A DNA stretch of 43,162 bases, taken from assembly GCA_001940825.1 (NCBI GenBank), contig MSGT01000005.1, forward strand, positions 1 to 43,162, in the 5' to 3' direction. Shown here in pieces: positions 33,677-41,266 of this stretch. A program made the position numbers and the translations under genes. A model generated the notes under the pieces. The model ran no database searches. It worked only from the letters and a program-made list of their open reading frames with translations, and was not told the origin of the DNA. This DNA is from Sphaerochaeta sp. Phil3 (lineage in GTDB: Bacteria > Spirochaetota > Spirochaetia > Sphaerochaetales > Sphaerochaetaceae). Position 1 is the first letter of the stretch. Each line of letters starts with the position of its first letter.

Positions 33677-34631
33677 CATTTTCGATATAATCACATTGAA
33701 CGTTCTTGCAAGTGCCATAAGGCTTGCAACCCCCGTCATCCTTGCGGCTTTGGCTGCTGCAATCTGTAACAAGGCTGGTGTTCTCAACCTTGGTATAGAC
33801 GGCTTCATAACGATATGCGCCTTTGCTGGCATAGTTGGCGCCTACATATTCCGCAACTTCACGCCTATAGGGATTGCGCATCCTGTGTTTGCAACCTACA
33901 TGGGTGTCGTCTGCGCCATGTTGGTTGGTGCTTTGCTTGGTCTTTTGTTTGCATTCCTCAAGGACAGCTACGGCGTTGACCTTACGGTCCTTTCCATTGC
34001 CATGAACATGCTTGCAGTTGAAATCACCGTCTATCTAATGAGAACCATATTCCACCAGTCCGGAACGTGGTCGGATCCGTCCATCGTGCAGCTTCCATCC
34101 ATAAGGCTTACTCTTATAGAGAAGATCCCCGTCCTTGGAGGACTTCTCAGCGGCTACAACATAATCGTCTACTTTACGTGGATCTTGGCCTTGGTTCTTG
34201 TATTCGTAATGCACAAGACCAAGTACGGTAGGTACATAACGGCTGTTGGCGAGAACCTTGAAGCTGCAAAGAGCGTTGGAATAAACGTCTCCAAGGTACG
34301 CTACGGGGCTTTGATATTCTCTGGAATCCTTTCAGGCCTCGCTGGTTCGTTCCTCTCCATAGGACACCTTACGCTGTTCACAAGGGACATGGCATCGGGA
34401 CGCGGATGGCTTGGAAACGCCGCTGCATTGTTTGGGTTCAACAACCCGGGCGGGTCGTTCTTTGCAGGCCTTTTCTTTGGCTTCGCCGATGCCCTTGCAT
34501 TGAGGCTTCAGAACGTGACCAAGATTCCGCCTTACATAATACAGGTCATGCCTTATGTGCTTACACTTGTGATTCTTTCGATAGTTTCGTATCAGTCCAT
34601 AAAGAAGAAGCGCAAGAGATCCATATATTGA
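33669..34631 (+). CDS. Nucleoside-type ABC permease, YufQ/NupQ-like
   Basis: 320 residues from ATG 33669, inside the end of the previous gene. It opens with VLASAIRLATPVILAALAAAICNKAGVLNLGIDG, the hallmark of this permease group, followed by about eight more membrane segments. The coupling loop reads KYGRYITAVGENLEAAKSVGI and GILSGLAGSFLSIGHLTLF. It makes a heterodimer with the first permease. The open frame extends further upstream to 33609 but only as overlap. It ends 43 bases before the amidohydrolase gene. Confidence 0.94.
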   Translation: MNSIFDIITLNVLASAIRLATPVILAALAAAICNKAGVLNLGIDGFITICAFAGIVGAYIFRNFTPIGIAHPVFATYMGVVCAMLVGALLGLLFAFLKDSYGVDLTVLSIAMNMLAVEITVYLMRTIFHQSGTWSDPSIVQLPSIRLTLIEKIPVLGGLLSGYNIIVYFTWILALVLVFVMHKTKYGRYITAVGENLEAAKSVGINVSKVRYGALIFSGILSGLAGSFLSIGHLTLFTRDMASGRGWLGNAAALFGFNNPGGSFFAGLFFGFADALALRLQNVTKIPPYIIQVMPYVLTLVILSIVSYQSIKKKRKRSIY

Positions 34632-34674
34632 CGTCGTTTCAGAGACATCGGTCTTGATGATAGGAGGTAGTGCA

Positions 34675-35988
34675 ATGAGAAAGGTTATAAAGGCATCCGT
34701 GGTCCTTACCATGAACAAGGCTGCGGAGATATACAAGCCAGGTTACGTTGTCGTGGACGGCAACAGAATCGTGGAAGTTGGGAAGGGCGAGCCAAAGCTT
34801 GGACCGGACGACGAGCTCGTGGATTTCACGGGAAAGCTGTTGATGCCGGGGCTCATCAACGCCCATGCCCATACTCCAATGGTGCTTACCCGTGGTATGT
34901 GCGAGGGTGTCTCCCTGTTTACGATGGATGGCTTTCTCAACACCTTGAGGCGCTTTGAGAAGTATGCGGACTCGGACATGGCGGCCATGACATCCCCTTG
35001 CAACCTTGCAGAGATGATAAGGATGGGTACGACGTGCTTCGCCGACCAGTATTTCTACGCAGATCGCATCTTCAAGGCCACTGACGAGGCTGGTTTGAGA
35101 GGCCTTATCTGCTACGGCATAGTCGAGCTTGGAGACGAAGAGGCACGCAAACGCGAGACGGCGCGCTGCGAAGCTTTCCTTGAGATGTGCCAGAGACACC
35201 CTTTCATCCGCGGTTGGGTTGGCCCCCATGCGTTCTTCGTGGACAATTCCCTGGATTTGATAGAAATAGAGAAAAACCTGGCCAAGAAGTACAATACAGG
35301 CTTTCATATCCACTTCGCCACAAGCAACGAAGAGAACGACTACTGCATGGCGCACTACAACAAGAGTGCCGTCACCATGATGAAGGAGCTGGGGATCCTT
35401 GAGGTCCCAATCCTTGCAGCCCATGCCATCACGGTGTCAGAGGAGGACATGGAGACCATGAAGGGCTTCCCGTTCACTCCTGTCATGGCTCCTACTTCAT
35501 CCATGAAGAGCGGTTTCCCTGCCGCGCCTGTCAAAGCCTACAGGGACCACGGCATAAACGTGGCTCTTGGAACGGACAACCTCTGTTCCTCCAGCGCCGA
35601 TATGTTTGGAGAGATGGCAACAGGTGCAAAGCTCGTAATCCATAGGGAGCATGACGTAAAGGCGATCACTGCGTTCGATATGGTCAAGATGGCCACGATA
35701 GACGGTGCAAAGGCCATAATGATGGAGGACCAGCTTGGTTCCCTTGAGAATGGAAAGCTTGCCGATATGATAGCTTTGGACCTCTCTGATCCGGGTTGGG
35801 TTCCATTCTGTGGTCAGGACTACTATACTCAGCTTGTATACTGGGTCTCAGGTATGTCTGTCACCGATTCCATGGTCAACGGCCGCTTCCTCATGCGTGA
35901 CAGGAAGCTTTTGACCATAGACTATGGCAAAGTAGCCTCAGATGTCGAAAAGGCCACCGCTGAACTCAAGAGGAGGATGGGAGAGTAA
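34675..35988 (+). CDS. Amidohydrolase, MTA/SAH-deaminase (TM0936)-like
   Basis: 437 residues from ATG 34675 with AGGAGGT upstream. It is a metal-dependent (beta/alpha)8 amidohydrolase of the subtype with one metal: H64 and H66 (NAHAHTP), H213 in GFHIHFATSNEE, H250 in ILAAHAITVSEED and D301 in ALGTDN. The SSMKSGFPAAPVKAYRDHGINVALGTDN block matches the TM0936-type deaminases of S-adenosylhomocysteine, 5'-methylthioadenosine and adenosine, though guanine-like or other amino-heterocycle substrates occur too. The C-terminal beta-sandwich is present (GSLENGKLADMIALDLS). Location after a nucleoside transporter suggests deamination of the imported compound. The stop overlaps the kinase start (TAATG). 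Confidence 0.9.
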   Translation: MRKVIKASVVLTMNKAAEIYKPGYVVVDGNRIVEVGKGEPKLGPDDELVDFTGKLLMPGLINAHAHTPMVLTRGMCEGVSLFTMDGFLNTLRRFEKYADSDMAAMTSPCNLAEMIRMGTTCFADQYFYADRIFKATDEAGLRGLICYGIVELGDEEARKRETARCEAFLEMCQRHPFIRGWVGPHAFFVDNSLDLIEIEKNLAKKYNTGFHIHFATSNEENDYCMAHYNKSAVTMMKELGILEVPILAAHAITVSEEDMETMKGFPFTPVMAPTSSMKSGFPAAPVKAYRDHGINVALGTDNLCSSSADMFGEMATGAKLVIHREHDVKAITAFDMVKMATIDGAKAIMMEDQLGSLENGKLADMIALDLSDPGWVPFCGQDYYTQLVYWVSGMSVTDSMVNGRFLMRDRKLLTIDYGKVASDVEKATAELKRRMGE

Positions 35989-37532
35989 TGTCTTCGCTTG
36001 TCATGGGGATTGATATAGGTACGACCGCCATAAAGGTGATTGTCGTTGATGCCTTGTCTTTGGACAGGATGGATATCGTGGCTGTAGACAGCATTCCCCA
36101 TGATTTGGTGTCTTTGCACCCTGGTTGGGCGGAGGAGGATGCTTTGGTATGGAGAGACCACTTGTATGAGATTCTCTCCCGCATGGCCTCCTCTGTGGAT
36201 CTGTCGTCGTTGAAGGCAATAGGCCTTACCGGCATGGTCCCCGCCCTTGTGTGCTTGGATTCCAACTGTGTTCCTATTCGTAATTCAATACAGCAGAACG
36301 ATATGAGAACGGGTTTGGAGCTTAAGGAGCTCTCTTCCGCTTTGGAAGGTCCTGAAAGTGTCTTTGGAAATGGTTTTGGAAGTGGTTTTGGATGTGGCTT
36401 TTGTGCGGGCAGCTATTTTCAGACCACAGGCTCCCATGTCAACAGCCAGCACATAGCTCCAAGGCTCATGTGGCTGAGACGCAATGAACCATATGTCTTT
36501 TCCAGAATTTCTTGGATAATGGGGTCCTATGACTATGCTGCATATCTTTTGACGGGAGCCATGCACATTGAGTCGAACTGGGCTCTCGAAAGTGGCCTGT
36601 TCTCATTGGATGGTGCGCTTTTGGAACCTGTGCTTGGATATACAGGCCTTCCTGCATCTGTTTTGCCTCCTGTAATTGAAAGCCATGGATTGTGTGGAGT
36701 GGTTGAGGAGTCGGTGTCTCTCCTGACTGGTATTCCTGCAGGTGTTCCTGTCTATGCCGGCACTGCGGACCATGTTGCATCTGCATTCTGCACCGGCGCC
36801 CACGAGAATGGGGACCTTGTGCTCAAACTTGGAGGAGCAGGGGACATCCTTTTGTCCTTGGATCATTTGGCTATTGACGACAGGCTTTTCATCGACTATT
36901 TCGTTTCTTCGTCGTGTCCCTTCATCATAAACGGATGCACTGCTGCAAGTGGCTCCCTCATAAAGTGGTTCAAGAACGAGTTTGGAGGCGACTTCAAGGA
37001 TCTGGACGAGCAGGCCTCTTTGGTACCTGCGGGGTCGGACGGCCTTGTGATGCTTCCTTATGTCCTTGGCGAGAAGACTCCAATATTCGATCCAAACGCC
37101 AGGGGTGTGCTCTTTGGTCTCATGCTCTCCCATACGAAGGCCCATGTCTATAGGGCAATGCTTGAGTCCGTGGCATACGCCTTCAGGCACCATGTTGACG
37201 TCTTCAGGGAACTTGGCGTCGAGATAAACAACGTCTACATCACGAACGGCGGTTCCACAAGTCCTCTTTGGCGTCAGATCATGGCCGATGTCCTTGGTAT
37301 GCGCGTAGACTATATCAAATCCAATCCAGGCTCGTGTCTAGGCGCTGCATTCATTGCAGGAATCGCCCATGGTTTGTGGTCTGAGGATGTGATTGGGTGT
37401 TTCACTTCGCAAAGGATTCCTTCATACCCGAATCCTGATGCAACGAGGGCCTATGACAGGGGCTATTCCATATACCGTGAACTCTATCCTCGATTGAAGG
37501 ATTTGTTTGTAGCTTCAAGTTCAAATTGTTGA
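35988..37532 (+). CDS. FGGY-family carbohydrate kinase
   Basis: 514 residues of the FGGY kinase family. The N-terminal ATPase domain begins MGIDIGTTAIKVIVVD; PGWAEEDALVW and the catalytic-region blocks follow. GTADHVASAFCTGA and GGAGDILLSL belong to the middle, and the C-terminal FGGY-like signature region is VYITNGGSTSPLWRQIMADVLG with GSCLGAAFIAG. It phosphorylates a sugar or polyol; xylulose-, ribulose- or AI-2-like substrates are all possible. Residues 126-141 are four tetrapeptide repeats of the FGxG type, an unusual insert in a loop that is variable in the family. It is the last gene of the operon; a repeat array starts 15 bases after the stop. Confidence 0.93.
   Translation: MSSLVMGIDIGTTAIKVIVVDALSLDRMDIVAVDSIPHDLVSLHPGWAEEDALVWRDHLYEILSRMASSVDLSSLKAIGLTGMVPALVCLDSNCVPIRNSIQQNDMRTGLELKELSSALEGPESVFGNGFGSGFGCGFCAGSYFQTTGSHVNSQHIAPRLMWLRRNEPYVFSRISWIMGSYDYAAYLLTGAMHIESNWALESGLFSLDGALLEPVLGYTGLPASVLPPVIESHGLCGVVEESVSLLTGIPAGVPVYAGTADHVASAFCTGAHENGDLVLKLGGAGDILLSLDHLAIDDRLFIDYFVSSSCPFIINGCTAASGSLIKWFKNEFGGDFKDLDEQASLVPAGSDGLVMLPYVLGEKTPIFDPNARGVLFGLMLSHTKAHVYRAMLESVAYAFRHHVDVFRELGVEINNVYITNGGSTSPLWRQIMADVLGMRVDYIKSNPGSCLGAAFIAGIAHGLWSEDVIGCFTSQRIPSYPNPDATRAYDRGYSIYRELYPRLKDLFVASSSNC
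36363..36410 (+). repeat. Four 12-bp in-frame repeats inside the FGGY kinase gene
   Basis: Units TTTGGAAATGGT, TTTGGAAGTGGT, TTTGGATGTGGC and TTTTGTGCGGGC encode FGNG, FGSG, FGCG and FCAG. Confidence 0.85.
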
Positions 37533-37547
37533 GTGCTTTGCTTTTAT

Positions 37548-37617
37548 GGCGTTGTAGGGCGCTGTAGGGCGTTGACGGGCGTTGTATGGCTTTGTGGGAC
37601 GCTGTAGGACGCTGATG
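37548..37617 (+). repeat. 10-bp tandem array downstream of the kinase gene
   Basis: Seven units related to GGCGTTGTAG (GGCGCTGTAG, GGCGTTGACG, GGCGTTGTAT, GGCTTTGTGG, GACGCTGTAG, GACGCTGATG). It starts 15 bases after the FGGY kinase stop and adjoins repeat copy B. The period matches one helical turn. Confidence 0.8.
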
Positions 37618-37679
37618 GCAGCGCAGACGACACTAACTGTACCTACAATCATGCATACACAATGCCGCACAGTGCTGAC

Positions 37680-37830
37680 AACACGCACTGTACGCACATC
37701 ATGCACTGCATGTCCCAAAACGCACTGTTTTTTTGAACCTCCGCTTGGAAATTGTAAGCTAATTGTAGCAATGGTGAGCTTGGTTAGCATGGTGGGTGTG
37801 GTGAGTAATGTAAGCGTGGTTGAATCTGTA
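37680..37830 (+). repeat. Dispersed intergenic repeat, copy B
   Basis: Contains ACGCACTGTACGCAC and AAAACGCACTGTTT, as in copy C, then TTGGAAATTGT, TTGTAGC, ATGGTGAG and GTGGGTGTGGTG, as in copy A. It therefore links the three. From 37831 to 37956 the sequence continues as degenerate TGTAG-rich repeats without a gene. Confidence 0.75.
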
Positions 37831-37956
37831 ACTGTTCTGTAGTGGTTGTGGCTTTTGTAGTATTTGTAGCACCTGTGGCGGTTGTCAGGTCTGTAGCAAC
37901 TGTAGGCAACTGTTGAAACGTGAACCCAAGTCGGTTCTTGCAAGAATCCAAAATGA

Positions 37957-37986
37957 CAAAAAAAGCGACCCAAAACTGAGTCGCTT
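37957..37986 (-). terminator. Terminator of tRNA-Asp
   Basis: Minus strand: AAGCGAC pairs with GTCGCTT (arms 37963-37969 and 37980-37986) followed by T7. Confidence 0.8.
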
Positions 37987-37992
37987 CATCTT

Positions 37993-38066
37993 CGAGATCT
38001 ACGGGGCTCGAACCCGTGGCCTCCACCGTGACAGGGTGGCGTGATAACCAGCTTCACCAAGATCCC
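37993..38066 (-). tRNA. tRNA-Asp (GTC)
   Basis: A 74-base cloverleaf on the minus strand. Acceptor GGGATCT pairs with AGATCTC (one G-T), the anticodon loop CTGTCAC gives GTC, the T-arm contains GGTTCGAGCCC, and the discriminator base is G as expected for aspartate. The CCA end is not encoded. A TTGACA-N17-TAACTT promoter and a hairpin terminator flank it, so it is transcribed alone. No duplicated 3' end is visible near it, so there is no sign of an integrated element. Confidence 0.96.
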
Positions 38067-38079
38067 AATTGACTTCTTG

Positions 38080-38108
38080 AAGTTACAATAAAGGCTTTTC
38101 TTTGTCAA
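38080..38108 (-). promoter_or_regulatory. Promoter of tRNA-Asp
   Basis: Minus strand TTGACA (38103-38108), 17 bases, TAACTT (38080-38085); start expected a few bases before the mature 5' end at 38066. Confidence 0.7.
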
Positions 38109-38185
38109 CTATGCAGAAAAAAAATTTTCAAGATGTCTAAATTGCCTGAAAGTAAACACTTTCTCAGTCTTGTTGATACAATACT

Positions 38186-39127
38186 TCATTTCCGATTGAG
38201 TTCTTGTTCCAGCTCCTCTATGGTAGGCAGAGTGCCTTTGAATTCACTCTGAATGAAATTTGTTATTCTATATTCGGAGATTCCAATGGGCACCTTTACT
38301 GCATTGGTGGAATACTGGGCAAGAATATTGTCTTTGGTTTTGCATATGAGAAGTCCTATTGTTGGAAGATCTCCTTCTCGTTTCATTATTCCATCGACAG
38401 CAGAGACGTATGTAAGAAGTTGGCCCATGTCCTTTGGGTCGAAGTCGGACACTTTTACCTCTACGACTACGAAACAATGGATTTGGAAATTATAAAACAA
38501 CAGATCTATGAATTGCTCAGTTTTGCCAACAACAAGTCGGAACTCTCTACCAATAAAAGAAAACCCTGTTCCAAGTTCCAGTAGGAATTTCTGGATATTG
38601 TTCATCAATGCATCTTTGAGTTCTTTTTCATCGTACTGTTGTCGTATAGTCAGGAAATCAAAATTGTATGGATCTTTAGTTATCTCTTGGGCCAAATCTC
38701 CTTGTGGGGTTGGTAGTGACTGTGAAAAATTGGTTATTGCTTTGCCTTGACGTTCATATAAATCCGAATCAAGCCAATTGAGCAGGGTTGCCCTTGACCA
38801 ACTATTGTCTATGGTTTTCCGAATGTAGAACAGAGCCTTTTCTTCGTTTCCACCACACTTGTCCATGAGGATTCTGTGGTGTCCCCATGGAATTCTGAAT
38901 ATGCACTCTGTTTCATCCACAAGTTGTGGATGATTTTCTCCAATATCTTGTAAAGAACTTTCGTCCACAACTTGTGGACGAAATGCAAGAGGATAAAGTT
39001 CATAGAATCTGTGCATATATTTCAAATTTGTTGAAGAAAACCCTTTTGCATCAGGGATGGCATGTTTGTTCGATTTGAGTGAAAATGTGCTATATGACTT
39101 GTATCTAGAGGAGGTTTGGGTATTCAT
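38186..39127 (-). CDS. DUF1016 (YhcG-type) PD-(D/E)XK nuclease, N-terminally truncated
   Basis: 313 residues. It joins the DUF1016 family at GFSSTNLKYMHRFYELYP and then reads PWGHHRILMDKC, NWSRATLLNWLDSDLYERQGKAITNF and the C-terminal nuclease domain: FLLELGTGFSFIGREFRLVVGKTEQFIDLLFYN and IHCFVVVEVKVSDFDPKDMGQL, with D in FIDLLF and E-x-K in VEVKV. The first 50-60 residues usually found before GFS are missing and are replaced by about 20 unrelated ones, so the gene is probably 5'-truncated. Between HRFYELYP and PWGHH is a repeat, RPQVVDE and HPQLVDE, coded by two perfect palindromes. Such nucleases are found near type I systems and other defence genes. Might still make a nuclease fragment. 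Confidence 0.82.
   Translation of the reverse strand: MNTQTSSRYKSYSTFSLKSNKHAIPDAKGFSSTNLKYMHRFYELYPLAFRPQVVDESSLQDIGENHPQLVDETECIFRIPWGHHRILMDKCGGNEEKALFYIRKTIDNSWSRATLLNWLDSDLYERQGKAITNFSQSLPTPQGDLAQEITKDPYNFDFLTIRQQYDEKELKDALMNNIQKFLLELGTGFSFIGREFRLVVGKTEQFIDLLFYNFQIHCFVVVEVKVSDFDPKDMGQLLTYVSAVDGIMKREGDLPTIGLLICKTKDNILAQYSTNAVKVPIGISEYRITNFIQSEFKGTLPTIEELEQELNRK
38913..38983. repeat. Two perfect palindromes inside the DUF1016 gene
   Basis: TCATCCACAA / TTGTGGATGA around one base (38913-38933) and TTTCGTCCACAA / TTGTGGACGAAA around one base (38959-38983). Centres are 48 bases apart, that is 16 codons. They encode the repeated PQxVDE in the linker before PWGHH. Confidence 0.85.
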
Positions 39128-39178
39128 TGGGACGATCTAGATGAGGACCTGTACATGCCAAACCTTCTGATGGGTGGC
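39098..39178 (+). pseudogene. Remnant of a DUF2442-type protein C-terminus
   Basis: The frame reads GGLGIHWDDLDEDLYMPNLL, which resembles the end of DUF2442 proteins (GIHWPELDEDISVEGLL). A TGA lies just upstream at 39095-39097, and the downstream residues have no resemblance and run into the antisense of ecfT. The missing front part and the overlap with the truncated DUF1016 start suggest a deletion scar. Moderate to low confidence, since only about 20 residues support it. Confidence 0.4.
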
Positions 39179-39231
39179 ACGTCAACTCCACACCGCGAAC
39201 ACATTGCTTATCTCTCAACAGTGAACTGTCG

Positions 39232-39879
39232 TTATCTTCTGTTCCTGAGCGACAGCAGCGTGTCATTGGCTTTCTTCATGCTAAGGGTGATGAATACGGG
39301 AAGGAGCACAAGGATTTTGCGTATGCCGCGTTTTCCGCATCTTGCTTTCCATGTCTTGTCAAGGTTCGCCCATATTGCAAACAGCTGAGGAAGGAAGTTT
39401 AGAAACAGTGCAAACGCCCTTGAGAACGAAAGGCGAGAATGTCCAAACGATACAGCCAGTTCAACTCTCTCCAATGACTGCCGTATCTCCAAATTGCTTG
39501 TTGTTCTGAAGAACAGGGAGGTGTAGGACATTGCAACTACAAGACGGGAGACAAGAAGAATGGAGCTGTTGGTATTCCATGTTCCGTCCTTGAAGGACAT
39601 GAAGAAGTCGCTTCCGTATAGAAAGGACCCTGCGGTTTCTACAAGTATTATGAAGATGCCGTAGAATGCAACAGGTTTGAGATCATGCAGGAAATCCTTT
39701 GGCTGTATATGCGAGCTCCATACCAGAAGCAGTGCAACGACAAGAAGAATGCAATGTACGCAAAATCCCGTCATGTACAACGCTACGGCTATACCCAAAA
39801 GTGCCAGCAATTTCAGTAGGGCAGGCGTCCTGTGGATGAGGCTGTTTCGTTTCTGGTACGAGAGGATTGGACTTGGCAT
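39232..39879 (-). CDS. bioN: ECF transporter transmembrane protein EcfT (BioN)
   Basis: A 215-residue membrane protein with about five segments: LLKLLALLGIAVALYMTGFCV, CILLVVALLLVWSS, PVAFYGIFIILVETAGSFL and SILLVSRLVVAMSYTSLFFRTT. The coupling helices show the Ala-Arg-Gly-type motif as the diverged WKARCGKRG near the C-terminus, plus ALFLNFLPQLFAIW before it. It joins the BioY subunit to the ATPase. ATG 39879 follows a stop in the same frame directly, with GGAG nine bases upstream. A gap of 45 bases separates it from the ATPase gene. Confidence 0.9.
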   Translation of the reverse strand: MPSPILSYQKRNSLIHRTPALLKLLALLGIAVALYMTGFCVHCILLVVALLLVWSSHIQPKDFLHDLKPVAFYGIFIILVETAGSFLYGSDFFMSFKDGTWNTNSSILLVSRLVVAMSYTSLFFRTTSNLEIRQSLERVELAVSFGHSRLSFSRAFALFLNFLPQLFAIWANLDKTWKARCGKRGIRKILVLLPVFITLSMKKANDTLLSLRNRR

Positions 39880-39924
39880 TCAAAGAGTCTCCAAGGACAC
39901 GTTGTCAAAACCTATTTCCATCGT

Positions 39925-40680
39925 TCATTTCCATACAAGTGAATCCAAGGAAGGGTAGGCGGACAATGGAAACCTTATTCCCCAGTCCTCCCAGGTTTCA
40001 CCCCCAAGGGACAGTCCTTCCTGAGGGGTGCCGTCGAACACAAGACGCCCTTTCTTCAACACAATGAATCTGCCCGCCAAGGCAAGGCATTTTTCGATCT
40101 CATGCGAAAGGATAACAAGAGTGACTCCAGAGGTGGACAGTTCTCCAACCAGCTTGTTCACGTCCTTCACCCCTGCATAGTCAAGGTTGCTGTACGGCTC
40201 GTCCATGATTATGGTTCCAAAGCCCAACGCCAGTATCGAAGCTATGGCAAGACGGCGCTTTTCACCACCTGAAAGGAAATGCGATGGGCTGTTTCGTTTT
40301 TCATAGAGGCCAACCTTCTTCAACGCCTCGCATGCGGCATCCTTTGCACGGGATCCCCGCACGCCTGTGTTGGACAAACCAAAGCACACATCCTCCAATG
40401 GAGTCTCTCCAAGGATTTGGGAATCTGCGTCCTGGAACACCAACCCAACCTTGGAATCCGTTCGAATGTAGCCCGATGCTGGCTTTTCCAAGCCTGCGAT
40501 TATGGTCATAAGGAGGCTCTTTCCTGAGCCGTTCTGGCCACTGACAACGCAAAGGGATCCCTTTGGAATTGCAAAAGACACTTCATCGAGAGCCTTGAAA
40601 CTACCACCTTCTGCATTGAGGAAGGACTTCGAGACTCCGTGGACCTCTATTGCAACGGCTTCTTTTCCAAAGTCAGCCAT
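39925..40680 (-). CDS. bioM: ECF transporter ATPase (BioM)
   Basis: A 251-residue ABC ATPase: Walker A SGQNGSGKSLL (47-57), the Q-loop as VGLVFQDADSQILGETPLEDV typical of ECF ATPases, signature FLSGGEKRRLAIASILALG, Walker B TIIMDEPYSNLD and the switch histidine in VILSHEIEKCL. A single ATPase gene serves the system, so it probably forms a homodimer as BioM does. It overlaps bioY by eight bases. Confidence 0.95.
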   Translation of the reverse strand: MADFGKEAVAIEVHGVSKSFLNAEGGSFKALDEVSFAIPKGSLCVVSGQNGSGKSLLMTIIAGLEKPASGYIRTDSKVGLVFQDADSQILGETPLEDVCFGLSNTGVRGSRAKDAACEALKKVGLYEKRNSPSHFLSGGEKRRLAIASILALGFGTIIMDEPYSNLDYAGVKDVNKLVGELSTSGVTLVILSHEIEKCLALAGRFIVLKKGRLVFDGTPQEGLSLGGETWEDWGIRFPLSAYPSLDSLVWK

Positions 40681-41266
40681 TGGACACGTCTTCCTCTGGA
40701 TCGTCCTTGAATATGTACGAAGATGCAGTTATTCTTAGCTTTGAGGAAAGCAGTACGGCAACGACCATCTTCACGATATCTCCAGGAATGTATGGTACGA
40801 CGCACAGCGTCATTGTCTGCGAGAAGGTCTTGTCCATCACCCTCATGAAGTGAAGGACCCCTGGTATGTACATGACCACAAAGCCCAGAACAGTGGCAAG
40901 AACGAGCCTAAGAACTGGAGTTCTAGCTCCATACTTGGGCCTTTGGGCTATCAAGCCAGCAACAAGGGTTGCCAATGCGTATCCGTAGAGGAATCCTCCG
41001 GTAGGTCCCATGAGCCTTGCAAAGCCGCCTGTTCCTCCTGAAAAGACGGGCAGGCCCAATGCTCCCGCTGCAAGAAACAGAACCGTGGCCGCCTCTCCCC
41101 AGACCGGTCCAAGCATGAGACCTGTAAGCACCACAAGCATGTTCTGGAGCACTATTGGAATTGGCGTGCCCGGGACAGGTATTGATATGAAGCCGCAGAC
41201 AGCGGTCAATGCTGCAAAAAGTGCAGTGAAAACTATCTTTTTGGATGTTCCTGTTTCGCTATTCAT
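40673..41266 (-). CDS. bioY: Biotin transporter substrate-binding subunit BioY
   Basis: A 197-residue integral membrane protein with six segments. Family signatures are CGFISIPVPGTPIPIVLQNMLVVLTGLMLGPVWGE, then LPVFSGGTGGFARLMGPTGGFLYGY, which form the biotin site. Members capture biotin and pass it with the EcfT-ATPase module. A whole bioYMN set in one operon suggests a biotin auxotroph or scavenger. The start overlaps the upstream hydrolase by four bases. Confidence 0.97.
   Translation of the reverse strand: MNSETGTSKKIVFTALFAALTAVCGFISIPVPGTPIPIVLQNMLVVLTGLMLGPVWGEAATVLFLAAGALGLPVFSGGTGGFARLMGPTGGFLYGYALATLVAGLIAQRPKYGARTPVLRLVLATVLGFVVMYIPGVLHFMRVMDKTFSQTMTLCVVPYIPGDIVKMVVAVLLSSKLRITASSYIFKDDPEEDVSNG

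Noticed and set aside
34621-34674. Separate promoter or terminator between the permease and amidohydrolase genes
   Set aside because: Only 43 bases with a ribosome site and no hairpin or -10/-35 pair; the genes look co-transcribed.
37548-37617. Possible CRISPR array
   Set aside because: Units are 10 bases without spacers; there are no cas genes in the window.
37521-37973. 150-residue minus-strand frame over the repeat region
   Set aside because: Low-complexity Thr/Tyr-rich translation of repeat copy B and the 10-base array; no start signal and not preserved in copy A.
37993-38066. tRNA-Asp as attachment site of an integrated element
   Set aside because: No integrase lies beside it and no repeat of the tRNA 3' end is seen on either side; the tyrosine recombinase is over 30 kb away and of another type.
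39179-39388. Continuation of the DUF2442-like frame as a real gene
   Set aside because: After residue 27 it shows no resemblance and overlaps the antisense of ecfT for most of its length.
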